Positions 25,625 through 34,350 of a DNA stretch of 64,000 nt are shown here, one piece after another. The number at the start of each line of letters is the position of its first letter. The stretch's first letter is position 1. Position numbers and translations under genes: made by a program. This DNA comes from Lachnospiraceae bacterium. GTDB lineage: Bacteria; Bacillota; Clostridia; Lachnospirales; Lachnospiraceae. Under the pieces are notes generated by a model that had not been told where the DNA came from, did no database searches, and was given only the letters and a program-made list of their open reading frames with translations. The stretch is from positions 434,001 through 498,000 of the forward strand of contig CAJTEY010000001.1 in the NCBI GenBank assembly GCA_910575775.1, given 5' to 3'.

Positions 25625-26965
25625 CTATTCTCTTTTCCCCTCCTGCGATTTTCTGTAGATCTGCTCTATCCTCCTCGCCCCGTTCAGCGCGATGGAACTT
25701 TGAAAACCACAGGTTTCACAGATGAATCCCTCCGCCAGACGTTTCCCCTCTGACCCGCATGACGAGCAGATACTGCCTGTTCCTTTGGAAGAAATCTCCA
25801 CCAGGGTAATGCCGTTTGTATGGCATTTCTGCAACATTCTTCTTCGGACATATCCCTGCGGACTTTCCGAATGTTTCCTGTTTGCCGGTTTATACCCGGG
25901 GTTCTTTTTATTAATCGTGACAGGCTTTGTAATGACGATCGTACCAGGCTTTTCCGCTTCCAGCATTCGATTAATTCCGGCGTTGACATAGGACTCAATC
26001 TGTGCCTGTTCCTTTTTCTTCCGATGGTCATACTTGATGCCGCCAAGGTTATTCGCCTCTATGTCCGCCGCCTTTTTCCTGTCGCCCTCGGCTATACTTT
26101 TTCGGTAGCTGTTTCGCATTCTGCCCCGCTCCCGGTTTTTCTCCATCAGCCGTTCGCTTTTGGCGGATGCCAGCTCCCCCAGTCCTTCCCCGTATATGTT
26201 CCCGGATGACAGCGTACACATATCGCGGTATCCAAGATGGACAAAAATGGTATTCTGATAATCCTCATGCCGCCGCATCTTCCTATTGACCGGAAGCGCA
26301 ATTGCCACATCGCTTTGTCTGATACAGATGCGGAGCTGTCTGTCGCATGTCCTGTCGTCTTTCAGAGGAAGCCGTATTCTCTTTCTGGGCACTCTTGATA
26401 CGAGGCAGAGCGCACCGTCCCTGTAGGAATAGCCTCCCGGCGATACGCAGAAGCTGTCCGCCCTGCCCGACGGCGCAGGCTTAACCAGATATCTTCTGGT
26501 AAGTCTCCGCAGGAGATTATTCAGGCGTTCCGTATCAATCGCAAGTCCCGCCGCCTTCTCCGGCATCGGATACTCTACTCTGTTTAAGATGGCAGCGTAT
26601 ACAGGATCGAGCCGTAAAACCGTCCGCAAATATAGTCTGTCTTCATCGCTCAGATTTTCATTAGCCGAAACGAGGGTGCGTATTTTATTTTTCAACATCC
26701 CCCACATGCCCTTGATGTCCGTGATCGCATCCCGCACCGCAAGTTCATAGTATACGGAAGGCAGGCCAAGCTGCTCCCGCAGTCCACAATGCCGCATTTG
26801 GGTCATAATGTCATAGATGGAGGCCAGAAGCCCGAGGCTTGCAATTCCGGAATACCGCTCGTAAACGCTGTGTTTCACCTTCGCATAATCTTCCGCGATT
26901 CCTCTAAGAAAATCCATGGTTTCCTGCGGGAGCGTTTCCGTGTACTGCCAGGCTATCTTTGTCAT
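25625..26965 (-). CDS. nuclease-dead TnpB-family protein (TldR-like candidate)
   Basis: A 446-residue protein with the whole TnpB/Cas12f-like layout: helical N-half, a WED-like basic beta region (RKRIRLPLKD), a split RuvC domain and a zinc finger CSSCG...CETCG (Cys 400, 403, 416, 419). All three RuvC acidic positions are changed. RuvC-I IDLG-type Asp is His (FVHLGYRDM, residue 243); the RuvC-II Glu of IVVEDL is Thr (IVITKPV, 346); the RuvC-III Asp of DxNAA is Ala (IALNGA, 426). The frame is otherwise complete, so it is not a decayed pseudogene. Nuclease-dead TnpB homologues (TldRs) are known RNA-guided repressors. The ATG at 26965 follows AAGGA. It is the first gene after the invertible promoter. 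No TnpA transposase is nearby. Confidence 0.82.
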   Translation of the reverse strand: MTKIAWQYTETLPQETMDFLRGIAEDYAKVKHSVYERYSGIASLGLLASIYDIMTQMRHCGLREQLGLPSVYYELAVRDAITDIKGMWGMLKNKIRTLVSANENLSDEDRLYLRTVLRLDPVYAAILNRVEYPMPEKAAGLAIDTERLNNLLRRLTRRYLVKPAPSGRADSFCVSPGGYSYRDGALCLVSRVPRKRIRLPLKDDRTCDRQLRICIRQSDVAIALPVNRKMRRHEDYQNTIFVHLGYRDMCTLSSGNIYGEGLGELASAKSERLMEKNRERGRMRNSYRKSIAEGDRKKAADIEANNLGGIKYDHRKKKEQAQIESYVNAGINRMLEAEKPGTIVITKPVTINKKNPGYKPANRKHSESPQGYVRRRMLQKCHTNGITLVEISSKGTGSICSSCGSEGKRLAEGFICETCGFQSSIALNGARRIEQIYRKSQEGKRE

Positions 26966-27047
26966 GCGGTTTTCCTTCTGCATATCCTTCCCCATGTCCG
27001 ACAGTCAGTCATTCTGCCCATCACAGCTCATACCTCAAATATTGCTC

Positions 27048-27074
27048 TTTCGTAGAATTGCATATTCTGCGAAA
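27048..27074 (+). repeat. 27-bp inverted repeat, left boundary of the invertible segment
   Basis: Perfect reverse complement of 27411-27437. Each copy is itself an imperfect palindrome, TTTCGTAGAAT-N5-ATTCTGCGAAA, with one mismatch between arms. That is the shape of a recombinase core site with two binding arms around a short crossover region. Confidence 0.9.
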
Positions 27075-27113
27075 GTTGTATTTGTGCTGCCTGTAATATT
27101 TATATCGTTATTT

Positions 27114-27142
27114 ATTATATATTGCATAAGTCTTTTTGTCAA
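27114..27142 (-). promoter_or_regulatory. perfect consensus sigma-A promoter inside the inverted-repeat segment
   Basis: On the minus strand TTGACA (27137-27142), exactly 17 bases of spacer, then TATAAT (27114-27119). Transcription should begin near 27107, giving a leader of about 140 bases before the TnpB-like ATG at 26965. Confidence 0.88.
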
Positions 27143-27410
27143 TTTTCTGAAAGATAGTGAACGAACGCTAAGTTTTCCTTGATTCATCCCATTTTTCGCA
27201 GATTCTGTTGTAAAAATTCCTGATAATTCGTAAATTCCATATGTTTCCTTGGCTTTTTGTGGTCACATAAATGGTCAGAAAAAGAACTGCTTATACTGCA
27301 TGAGCCCTTGCTGGATTCGTGACTTTTCACAGGATGCATCCTGTTTAATTGTGGTCAGTCTGTCAGATATCGGAAAAAATGCTCTGTATCTATGTGACAA
27401 CCAGGAACCG

Positions 27411-27437
27411 TTTCGCAGAATATGCAATTCTACGAAA
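27411..27437 (-). repeat. 27-bp inverted repeat, right boundary of the invertible segment
   Basis: Perfect reverse complement of 27048-27074, 336 bp away. It lies 28 bp left of the terminator region that ends the upstream operon. Confidence 0.9.
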
Positions 27438-27465
27438 TTATTTGTGCCATTTTTTATTCGAAGCA

Positions 27466-27508
27466 CAAAAAGGGCTGTGAAAAACGGAAATCTCCGTTTT
27501 TCACAGCC
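27466..27508 (-). terminator. strong intrinsic terminator after the aminotransferase-PseG gene
   Basis: A 16-bp perfect stem, GGCTGTGAAAAACGGA with its complement (27473-27488 and 27493-27508), four-base loop, followed on the minus strand by CTTTTTG. It lies 20 bases past the stop at 27529. The plus strand lacks a T-run, so it should act mainly leftward. Confidence 0.9.
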
Positions 27509-27528
27509 TTGATCTGCTATATTCTTCC

Positions 27529-29691
27529 TTATAACTTCATTATCTCTCCTGCGATCCGTTCCGCTCCCAGGCCGTCCGTCACCCGCGCAAGCCTGCCTGC
27601 CATGCGCTCTCTCAGTGCAGTGTCAAACACAAGCCTTTTCAATCCCTCGCAGACCGCTCCGATACAACCCTCTCTGTCCCGCCTGATATCCCCGGCGAAA
27701 AGCATACGCTCTTCCTCTTCAAAAAACTCTCTGTCATAGCGCTGGTTGTCAGCCGACTGGAAAAATACGGTTGGAACCTGCATTGCGCACAGCTCAAACA
27801 ACATTGTCCCCGCTGCGGAAACCGCCGCGTCGCAATCCGCCATCAGCCCTGCCATATCATGGCAGGGACGGTGAACCTTCACGTTTTCACAGGTTCCTGC
27901 AAACGCCTCGATGGCATCGCCCTGCGGATGGTATGCCCCCACCACCACATGAAAAACAACCGTTTTCAGCTCCTGCATCTGCACCACCCGCTGTAAAATG
28001 CCGAGAATGGCATTGTGCGCATCCCCGCCGCCGCTGGCAAGAAGCACGGAAAAAAATTTTTTCTCCTTTGGCGCATCCTTGATCTTGGTCACGCCAAACT
28101 CCTCCCGCAGAGGCACATAATCCGTTCCCAGAAGCAGCTTTGTCTTATCGCCATAGATCTCCTCATAGGGAAACCGGGTGTGATACGCATTATAATTAAT
28201 CAGCGCATCCACAGGGAAAACCTGCTCAAAACAATCGTCGATGCAGGCCGCTTTCACAAATTCCCGAAGCTCCTCGAAATAAGCGGGTGTCACCTGATAG
28301 GAATCCACCAAAAGGGTTCTGATTCCTGCAAGCTGCACAACCTCCCTCAGTACCGGCAGTTCTTCCTCCATATGATCCCACCGCGTATGCAGGCAGACAT
28401 GCTCCATCTCAGCCCGGGAAAGCATGTCGTCCGCCTGCCCGTCCGCCGTGATAAACAATACCTGCCCGCCCATTTTTATAATCTGCTGCGCTATGGTAAT
28501 GCAGCGCATCATATGCCCAGCAGCCACCGTCTCGTTGGCGTCCGCGCGAATACCGATTACAGGCTGTTTTTCATATAAAGCGAGAACTTCCGCAATCTGC
28601 TCCATCTCCGCATCTCCATATCGCTGATCAATGGGCAGCGCAAGCATGTGCTCAAAAATATAGGCCTCGTTCCCTCCCAGAACTTCCCGGTTCTCCTCTC
28701 CCACCGGCCAGAGTACCGGGGCGTAAACACCGTGTTTTGCCAGAAACCGCTGTAAGCTGTCCCGCTCCTTCGCATAAACCGGCAAGTAGAGTGGCGCCTG
28801 CGCTTCCTCTCTGAAAAGCACCGGCCAGAACCTTTTCATACCGCAGATACGGTCATACAGCGTATCGTAATTTTCCGCCCGCTGACGGCATGCCTCCTCC
28901 TCGTTCACCTTGGAAAGAATCTCCGCAGATATATGTGACATGCGGCGTACACCCCGATAGCAGTCAAGCGTATGCTCCAGCGCCCGGTTTTGTTTGAGAT
29001 ACTCCGATTTCTTCGGCAGCCATCCCGCAGTCAGGGCGCCTCCCGTCCGTCTCTCCTTTTCCTGCAGATACTCCCATTTCTGGACAAGGGGAGCCAGCCG
29101 CTGTCTTGCATATTCCTCTCCCGGTTCCAGTACATCCTCCGCCAAAGGCAGGTCGGAAACCGCAAAACCGCCATCGGGAACCGCATACCATTTCCGCAGA
29201 CTCCCCACCACAAAATCGGCATCCCCACACGCATGATCCAGATAATAGGACTGAGTCACATCCTCCATCACCAGGACGCCTTTTTTTCTGAGAGCCGCCA
29301 GCTGCCTTCTAAGTCCTGTGCAAGTATCCGCTCCATAATATGGATGAACAAAAATAAGCCCGGCATCATGCGAAAACGCCAGACGAAACAGCTCCTCTCC
29401 CGCCGTCTCCAGATCCCTGTCCACAGGATAGAAAACCAGTTTCCAGCCCAGATGCAGAAACGGCAGAAAAACACAGTCGCACATATAGGCCGGCATCAGA
29501 CAGCATTTCGATATGTCCGGCTTTTCCCGTTCCAGGCTGATCAGGGCAAGCTCAATCGCTTCCCTGCCGGAAGCCGTAAAACAGCACTGTTTTTTTCCAT
29601 ATTTACCCACATGCGCAAGATGAAGCGCTTCCGTTATCCCGCCTTTTCCCACTGCAGCAGGATCTATCTCAAAAATACTTCCGATTTCCAT
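27529..29691 (-). CDS. fusion of a DegT-like aminotransferase and PseG
   Basis: A 720-residue two-domain protein. Residues 1-370 form a PLP aminotransferase-like domain: CFTASGREAIELAL, VLVMEDVTQSYYLDH with the PLP Asp, and GSLRKWYAVPDGGF with the Schiff-base Lys at 167. Residues 376-720 are PseG: GIRADANETVAAGHMMRC with the catalytic-type His393, LLASGGGDAHNA, and SAAGTMLFELCAMQVPTVFF. PseG hydrolyses UDP from 2,4-diacetamido-2,4,6-trideoxy-altrose in the pseudaminic acid route. The ATG at 29691 follows GGAGG at seven bases. Operon partners pseB and pseC support the pathway. The N-domain is not a second PseC; its substrate is unclear. Confidence 0.83.
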   Translation of the reverse strand: MEIGSIFEIDPAAVGKGGITEALHLAHVGKYGKKQCCFTASGREAIELALISLEREKPDISKCCLMPAYMCDCVFLPFLHLGWKLVFYPVDRDLETAGEELFRLAFSHDAGLIFVHPYYGADTCTGLRRQLAALRKKGVLVMEDVTQSYYLDHACGDADFVVGSLRKWYAVPDGGFAVSDLPLAEDVLEPGEEYARQRLAPLVQKWEYLQEKERRTGGALTAGWLPKKSEYLKQNRALEHTLDCYRGVRRMSHISAEILSKVNEEEACRQRAENYDTLYDRICGMKRFWPVLFREEAQAPLYLPVYAKERDSLQRFLAKHGVYAPVLWPVGEENREVLGGNEAYIFEHMLALPIDQRYGDAEMEQIAEVLALYEKQPVIGIRADANETVAAGHMMRCITIAQQIIKMGGQVLFITADGQADDMLSRAEMEHVCLHTRWDHMEEELPVLREVVQLAGIRTLLVDSYQVTPAYFEELREFVKAACIDDCFEQVFPVDALINYNAYHTRFPYEEIYGDKTKLLLGTDYVPLREEFGVTKIKDAPKEKKFFSVLLASGGGDAHNAILGILQRVVQMQELKTVVFHVVVGAYHPQGDAIEAFAGTCENVKVHRPCHDMAGLMADCDAAVSAAGTMLFELCAMQVPTVFFQSADNQRYDREFFEEEERMLFAGDIRRDREGCIGAVCEGLKRLVFDTALRERMAGRLARVTDGLGAERIAGEIMKL

Positions 29692-29730
29692 AAGCATTCC
29701 TCCGCCCAACGCCCATTTTTCTTGTCGTGT

Positions 29731-30756
29731 TTATCCGTGTCTCTTCCTGAAGTTCCGATACGCCCACAACAGTTTATAATACGCCATAAACCACAGCGTG
29801 GATTTCATCTGCATACGAATCAGCTTTTTCTGTTCCTCGTGAGTGCGCGCAAGGTAGTACGGGTTTTCCTGGAATTTCGGAAAACGGCAGCGCATCTCCT
29901 CCCCCAGCTTTTTCACAAACCGATACTTTGTCCGTTTCACACCCGCCATATAGGTAAACAGCGTATTCACATAAAAGAGCAGGGTAAAGCTGTACTCCAG
30001 CTCCGGCCGGTATTTATCCAGAAAATCATGCCGCTCAGCTTCTTTTAACATCAGCCTGCCGGCTTCGCATCGGTCCTCACACCGCTTCTCTGAAATGGTG
30101 TGCACGGTGGAGGACTCATGCTGGTAATAGTAATACAGCGGTTCCTCGATATACTCGAAATGATTGGCCAACACCAAATAAGAATTTCCCAGCGCATTGT
30201 CCTCATAAAAGATATGCTCCGGGAACCAGAGTTCATGATCCATGATCATAGAACGGCGGAATATCTTTACCACAAGACTGCCGCCGTCCAGAATCAGACT
30301 CCGCCTCTTCTCATCATCAAGAACCCCCGTCTGGCCGCTCTTATTGTTATGCACCACCTGTCCCACTTTCATGGAATGTTCCGAAGTCAGGCAATAGTCG
30401 CATCCCACCAGATCAGCTCCTGTGCTTTCCGCCCGTCCGATCAGACGCTCGTACATATCGGGCGTAATCCAGTCGTCGCTGTCGATAAATCCAATCCACT
30501 CTCCCTGCGCTATTTTTAAACCTGCATTTTTCGCGCCGCCCTGATGCTTATTCTCTTCCAGATGCAGCGCGTGGAACTTATCCGGAAAACGTTCCTCGTA
30601 CCCTTTCAGTATTTCCCACGACTCATCGGTGGAGCAGTCGTCCACCGCAATGATCTCATAGTCCGCCACCGTCTGTGCCACAAGCGAATCCAGACAATAT
30701 TCCAGTTTTTTGTCCGCCGCCATATTGTAGACCGGAACAATGATACTAAGTTTCAT
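29731..30756 (-). CDS. GT2 family glycosyltransferase
   Basis: A 341-residue GT-A transferase. It starts MKLSIIVPVYNMAADKKLEY, then YEIIAVDDCSTDESW, and the donor/metal motif GFIDSDDWITPDMYERL near residue 95. GCDYCL and a basic C-terminal region of about 100 residues follow. It is soluble or peripheral. The start overlaps the membrane-protein gene by 11 bases. Likely adds a sugar to the glycan built with PseB/PseC products. Donor and acceptor are unknown. Confidence 0.87.
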   Translation of the reverse strand: MKLSIIVPVYNMAADKKLEYCLDSLVAQTVADYEIIAVDDCSTDESWEILKGYEERFPDKFHALHLEENKHQGGAKNAGLKIAQGEWIGFIDSDDWITPDMYERLIGRAESTGADLVGCDYCLTSEHSMKVGQVVHNNKSGQTGVLDDEKRRSLILDGGSLVVKIFRRSMIMDHELWFPEHIFYEDNALGNSYLVLANHFEYIEEPLYYYYQHESSTVHTISEKRCEDRCEAGRLMLKEAERHDFLDKYRPELEYSFTLLFYVNTLFTYMAGVKRTKYRFVKKLGEEMRCRFPKFQENPYYLARTHEEQKKLIRMQMKSTLWFMAYYKLLWAYRNFRKRHG

Positions 30757-33034
30757 CTGCGTCCTCCAACTCCTCTCCTTTCAGCCGTCTGCTAAACCAT
30801 CCTTTATTAAAACAGTACAAAACCGTCAACGCGGAAACTATATCCGCAATGACAAATCCCCACACTGGCCCGTAACGCACATAAATCCGATGCTCCGTGC
30901 CGTCTCCTTTTGTATAAAAACGCATCCGACCGCCGTCACCCCGCTCTATCTTCACGGGCTGCCCAAGCTCATCCTGCGCCCGGTATCCAAGATAATTCTG
31001 CAGGGGCAGTTCCAGATATGCCTCAGAGGAAATCGCCGTGTAGGACACAGCCGCCTTCGTCCCCTCCTTCTTATAGTCACGCACGGACACATCTCCGATA
31101 TCCGATAGAACCACACTGGTGGTCAGTTTGTCATCCGTCGCGTCAATCAGCCGCCATTCATGAGGATAAAACAGGCCCACGCTTGTGCCCAGTTTCGTCT
31201 CATGCCCTTTAGAGGCAACCGACTGCGCGTCCTTATAGGGCACATGATTGTTGTCGGTGGGCACGGTAACGATAATCAAAAGATTCAGCCCCACCAGCAT
31301 CGCGGCTATCACATTCCGATATGGCTTCAAAAACGTCGAACTGGCAAGGCCGGCTGCTCCCACAAAGAGAAAGCAGGCGGATGCCGGACCGAGAAAACGC
31401 CAGGGGAACTGCAGCATTGTGGCAACATTGTAAAAAAGGCCGTTCGCCATAAGCGCCCTGCTCGGAAAATACCCTGTCGTCAGAAAAACAAATATGCCGC
31501 CAAGCACAAAAAGGTAAAGCGTATAGCCGTCCGTCCCGCTTACCCGTCCCCGCTTTTCACACAAAAGATAAATGACCCCGATCCCCACACAGCCCAGAAG
31601 GGCAAGTCCCAGTGAAAAGTACTGTTTATTATACAGACTTATGGACTGCGTCATATTGGAGAGATTGATCGACTGCTCATAGTAGCCGCTCCACCGCAAG
31701 ACCTCCTTGTCCAGCTCTTCATTATAGTAATAATATAAGAACGGCGTCACATACCAGGCATTCAATAAGACAGTAAGCGCTGCCGCCTTGGCCAGCTCCA
31801 CATACCGCCTCTCCTTCGCGATACGCACACAGTACAGGAGTACGGTAACCACGCAGACCGCCGCCACATAAGCTACACTTAAGATATGGCTATGCAGGGC
31901 TCCCGAAAATCCAATGACCAGAAAATACCATTTTTTCCGATCCCCCATAACAATATGATAAAGTCCCGCAATTACCATCGGCCAGAACACCAGCGCCAGT
32001 ATCTCTCCCAGATCCCCTCTGGAAAGCATGTTGGTAAACCGATAAGGCATCAGCGTGTAGAGCACCACCGCCAGCAGCACGCTCCGTCTGGATTTTACCA
32101 TTGATTTTACCGCCACATAGGCACAGACCGCCGCACCTAAATTCGACAGAAAAAGCAGTACCTTGTACGAAAAGGCCAGCGAAACCCTGCATATCCGCAG
32201 AAAAGCGCCTATGTATAAAAACAGATAGGGGTACATGGCGTTCATATAGCCATTGTTCTGCAATCCTTCCGGCAGAATATTGACAGGGATCACCTGTCCG
32301 TCAAGGATGCCGTCCTTAAGCCCCTCCAATCTGGCCAGATGATAGCAGAGATCGTCCGCATTGTACAGATACGTATGCATGATAGGGGTGGTGGCGAGAA
32401 GTGTCACTCCAAGAATCACGCTGGCGTCCACAAGTCCTTCCCCTGAAATTCTCCTGCCGCTTCTCAGATACAGCCAGAAAGCAAGGTGCAGAAGCAGAAA
32501 AACCGCAATGATAAAATATGTGTCCGTGTAAAAAAGCGTATGGGGAGTGATGGAAAATTTCTTGATGGTGAGCGTACCGCTTCCGCAGTAGTTTACGCGA
32601 AACTGCAGCTCTTTCGCATCTTTAGACAGCGTGAAATTCTCCGTCAGCTCCTTCATGCCAGGTTCAATCGGCCAGGCTGCAATCTTGTTGTTCTGTTCCC
32701 ACAGCTCCAGTACGCTGTCCTTCTGGTCAACGCTGTAACTCATGGATACCGTATAGCCACCTCTGTTCATAACATAGGCCGGCGTGCTCGCCACCGAACT
32801 GTATCCCGCCAGAATATCCCCCAGCGTCCTCAGATCCTCCGAGTCAATTAACCCTGCGGCATTCTTGATTACCAGCGCGTTTTCCGTATTAATCAGGCCC
32901 ATGGTATGCTGCAGCTCGATGCCGTCGTAGACGATGGGCTGCTTTCCCTCGTCCCCCAGCCATAAAAGTACGATAAACAGCGCCGCCAGCGACACATATA
33001 TAATTTTTGCCTTCAGTGATATTTCTTCTGTCAT
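30746..33034 (-). CDS. large multi-pass membrane protein (YfhO/GT-C-like)
   Basis: A 762-residue integral membrane protein. One N-terminal helix (residues 9-27) is followed by an extracellular beta-rich loop of about 150 residues. Then come ten or more hydrophobic helices (for example YFIIAVFLLLHLAFWLY, FLVIGFSGALHSHILSVAYVAAVCVVTVLL), and a C-terminal extracellular domain. DDLCYHLARLEGLKDGILDGQ matches the conserved acidic first-loop motif of YfhO-type proteins and polyprenyl-phosphate-sugar-dependent GT-C enzymes. It would transfer a sugar from a lipid carrier outside the membrane. It lies between pseC and a GT2. Confidence 0.75.
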   Translation of the reverse strand: MTEEISLKAKIIYVSLAALFIVLLWLGDEGKQPIVYDGIELQHTMGLINTENALVIKNAAGLIDSEDLRTLGDILAGYSSVASTPAYVMNRGGYTVSMSYSVDQKDSVLELWEQNNKIAAWPIEPGMKELTENFTLSKDAKELQFRVNYCGSGTLTIKKFSITPHTLFYTDTYFIIAVFLLLHLAFWLYLRSGRRISGEGLVDASVILGVTLLATTPIMHTYLYNADDLCYHLARLEGLKDGILDGQVIPVNILPEGLQNNGYMNAMYPYLFLYIGAFLRICRVSLAFSYKVLLFLSNLGAAVCAYVAVKSMVKSRRSVLLAVVLYTLMPYRFTNMLSRGDLGEILALVFWPMVIAGLYHIVMGDRKKWYFLVIGFSGALHSHILSVAYVAAVCVVTVLLYCVRIAKERRYVELAKAAALTVLLNAWYVTPFLYYYYNEELDKEVLRWSGYYEQSINLSNMTQSISLYNKQYFSLGLALLGCVGIGVIYLLCEKRGRVSGTDGYTLYLFVLGGIFVFLTTGYFPSRALMANGLFYNVATMLQFPWRFLGPASACFLFVGAAGLASSTFLKPYRNVIAAMLVGLNLLIIVTVPTDNNHVPYKDAQSVASKGHETKLGTSVGLFYPHEWRLIDATDDKLTTSVVLSDIGDVSVRDYKKEGTKAAVSYTAISSEAYLELPLQNYLGYRAQDELGQPVKIERGDGGRMRFYTKGDGTEHRIYVRYGPVWGFVIADIVSALTVLYCFNKGWFSRRLKGEELEDADET

Positions 33035-33079
33035 TTTCCCTGTATTCCTTCGTTTTTCCGTTATCTATCCCCGTATGAT

Positions 33080-34273
33080 CTACATGCGGTAAAAATCCAC
33101 AATCTTTTGCACCGCCTCAATCACGCTCTCCACATCCTCGTCACTCATCGCATAATAGAGAGGCAGAGAAATGATTTCCTCGTAAAGCTTTTCCGCATTG
33201 GGACAAAGCCCCCGTTTATAACCCAGTTTCTCATAATAAGGAAAATAATAAGTCGGTATGTAGTGCACGTTACAGCATACGTTTTCCGCCGCCAATGCCG
33301 CAAAAAACCCTTTCCTGTCAATGCGCAGTTTTTCCGGCATCAGACGCAGAATATACAGATGCCTCGTTGTATCCGACTCCGGAATCTCACGCTGGACAAA
33401 AAGTGCCGGCATCCCGGAGAACGCCTCGTCATACCGCTTCACAATTTCTTTTCTGCGGCGGCTGAACAGGGACAATTTGTCAAGCTGGCTGATAATCAGT
33501 GCCGCCTGCATATCGGTTATGCGGTAGTTGTAACCGAGAGCAATCTGCTCATAGTACCAGGGACCGTCCGGCTCATGCTCCATCAGCGCTTCGTCTCTCG
33601 TGATGCCGTGCGCCCGGTAAAGCAGTAATTTTTTGTAGTAGTCCTCTTTGTTCGTCAGCACCGCGCCGCCCTCGCCGCCCGTCACCGTCTTCACGGGATG
33701 AAAGCTGAGCGTGGTCATATCAGACAGGGAACCGTTTGGCTGCCCTTTATATTTCGTGCCGATCACATGGGCGCCGTCCTCGATCAGAATCAGCCCGTGT
33801 TTTTTACAGATCTCTCTCAGAGGATCAAGTGCAACAGATTGACCCGTGTAGTCAACAGCGACTACAGCTTTTGTGGCAGGTGTGATGGCCGCTTCCACCT
33901 TCCCCGGATCGATATTATAGGTTTCGGGGTCAATGTCCGCAAAGACAGGTCTTGCCCCACAGTAGAGCGCACAGTTGGCCGAGGCCGCAAAAGTGATAGG
34001 CGTGGTGATGACCTCGTCCCCCTCTTTCACGCCTGCTGCCATCGTCGCTATATGAAGCGCCGCAGTGCCGTTGGCACAGACCACTGCATACCTGGCCCCG
34101 GTCAGCCCGCAGAGTTTTCTCTCCAGCTCTTCGATCTTCGGCCCGCAGGTCAGGTAATCGCTTTTCAGAACCTCCACCACAGCCTGAATATCCGCCTCGT
34201 CTATATATTGATGCCCGTAATAAATAGGCGTCTCCCTGACGGGCTTCCCGCCCTCTATCGCCGGTCTTTCCAT
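33080..34273 (-). CDS. pseC: PseC: UDP-4-amino-4,6-dideoxy-N-acetyl-altrosamine aminotransferase
   Basis: A 397-residue DegT-family aminotransferase. The N-terminus ETPIYYGHQYIDEADIQAVVEVLKSDYLTCGPKI is characteristic of PseC. VITTPITFAASANCALYCGA, LILIEDGAHVIGTKYKG and SFHPVKTVTGGEGGAV (Schiff-base Lys near 195) follow. PseC aminates C4 of the PseB product with glutamate and PLP. The ATG at 34273 is preceded by GGAGG, whereas the upstream in-frame ATG is not. It lies 77 bases after pseB in the same transcript, the expected order for pseudaminic acid synthesis. Confidence 0.93.
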   Translation of the reverse strand: MERPAIEGGKPVRETPIYYGHQYIDEADIQAVVEVLKSDYLTCGPKIEELERKLCGLTGARYAVVCANGTAALHIATMAAGVKEGDEVITTPITFAASANCALYCGARPVFADIDPETYNIDPGKVEAAITPATKAVVAVDYTGQSVALDPLREICKKHGLILIEDGAHVIGTKYKGQPNGSLSDMTTLSFHPVKTVTGGEGGAVLTNKEDYYKKLLLYRAHGITRDEALMEHEPDGPWYYEQIALGYNYRITDMQAALIISQLDKLSLFSRRRKEIVKRYDEAFSGMPALFVQREIPESDTTRHLYILRLMPEKLRIDRKGFFAALAAENVCCNVHYIPTYYFPYYEKLGYKRGLCPNAEKLYEEIISLPLYYAMSDEDVESVIEAVQKIVDFYRM

Positions 34274-34350
34274 GTGTAATCCTCCGTAAATATTTCTACT
34301 GCGAAATGAGGGACACGCATTTCCACACATGTCCCTCCTCTATTTTTGCT

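Larger units (their letters stand above)
27048..27437. promoter_or_regulatory. candidate invertible promoter (inverton)
   Basis: A 336-bp, AT-rich, gene-free segment (27075-27410) bounded by perfect 27-bp inverted repeats and containing a consensus promoter. In the present orientation the promoter fires left, through the left repeat, into the TnpB-like gene. It sits just downstream of the terminator that closes the mtnA-pse operon, so downstream genes depend on it or on weaker internal promoters. Site-specific inversion would turn the promoter toward the 3' end of the aminotransferase-PseG gene and silence the left side. No recombinase gene is in the window. Confidence 0.82.

Noticed and set aside
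25625..26965. Active IS200/IS605 insertion sequence
   Set aside because: No TnpA gene is nearby and the TnpB-like protein lacks its catalytic residues. A domesticated or remnant element fits better.
27249..27512. Small plus-strand frame crossing the right inverted repeat and terminator
   Set aside because: It runs through regulatory palindromes, has no domain and is better explained as non-coding.
28972..30048. Long plus-strand frame opposite the aminotransferase-PseG and GT2 genes
   Set aside because: It is antisense to two well-supported genes, has no recognisable domain, and its composition is that of a shadow frame.
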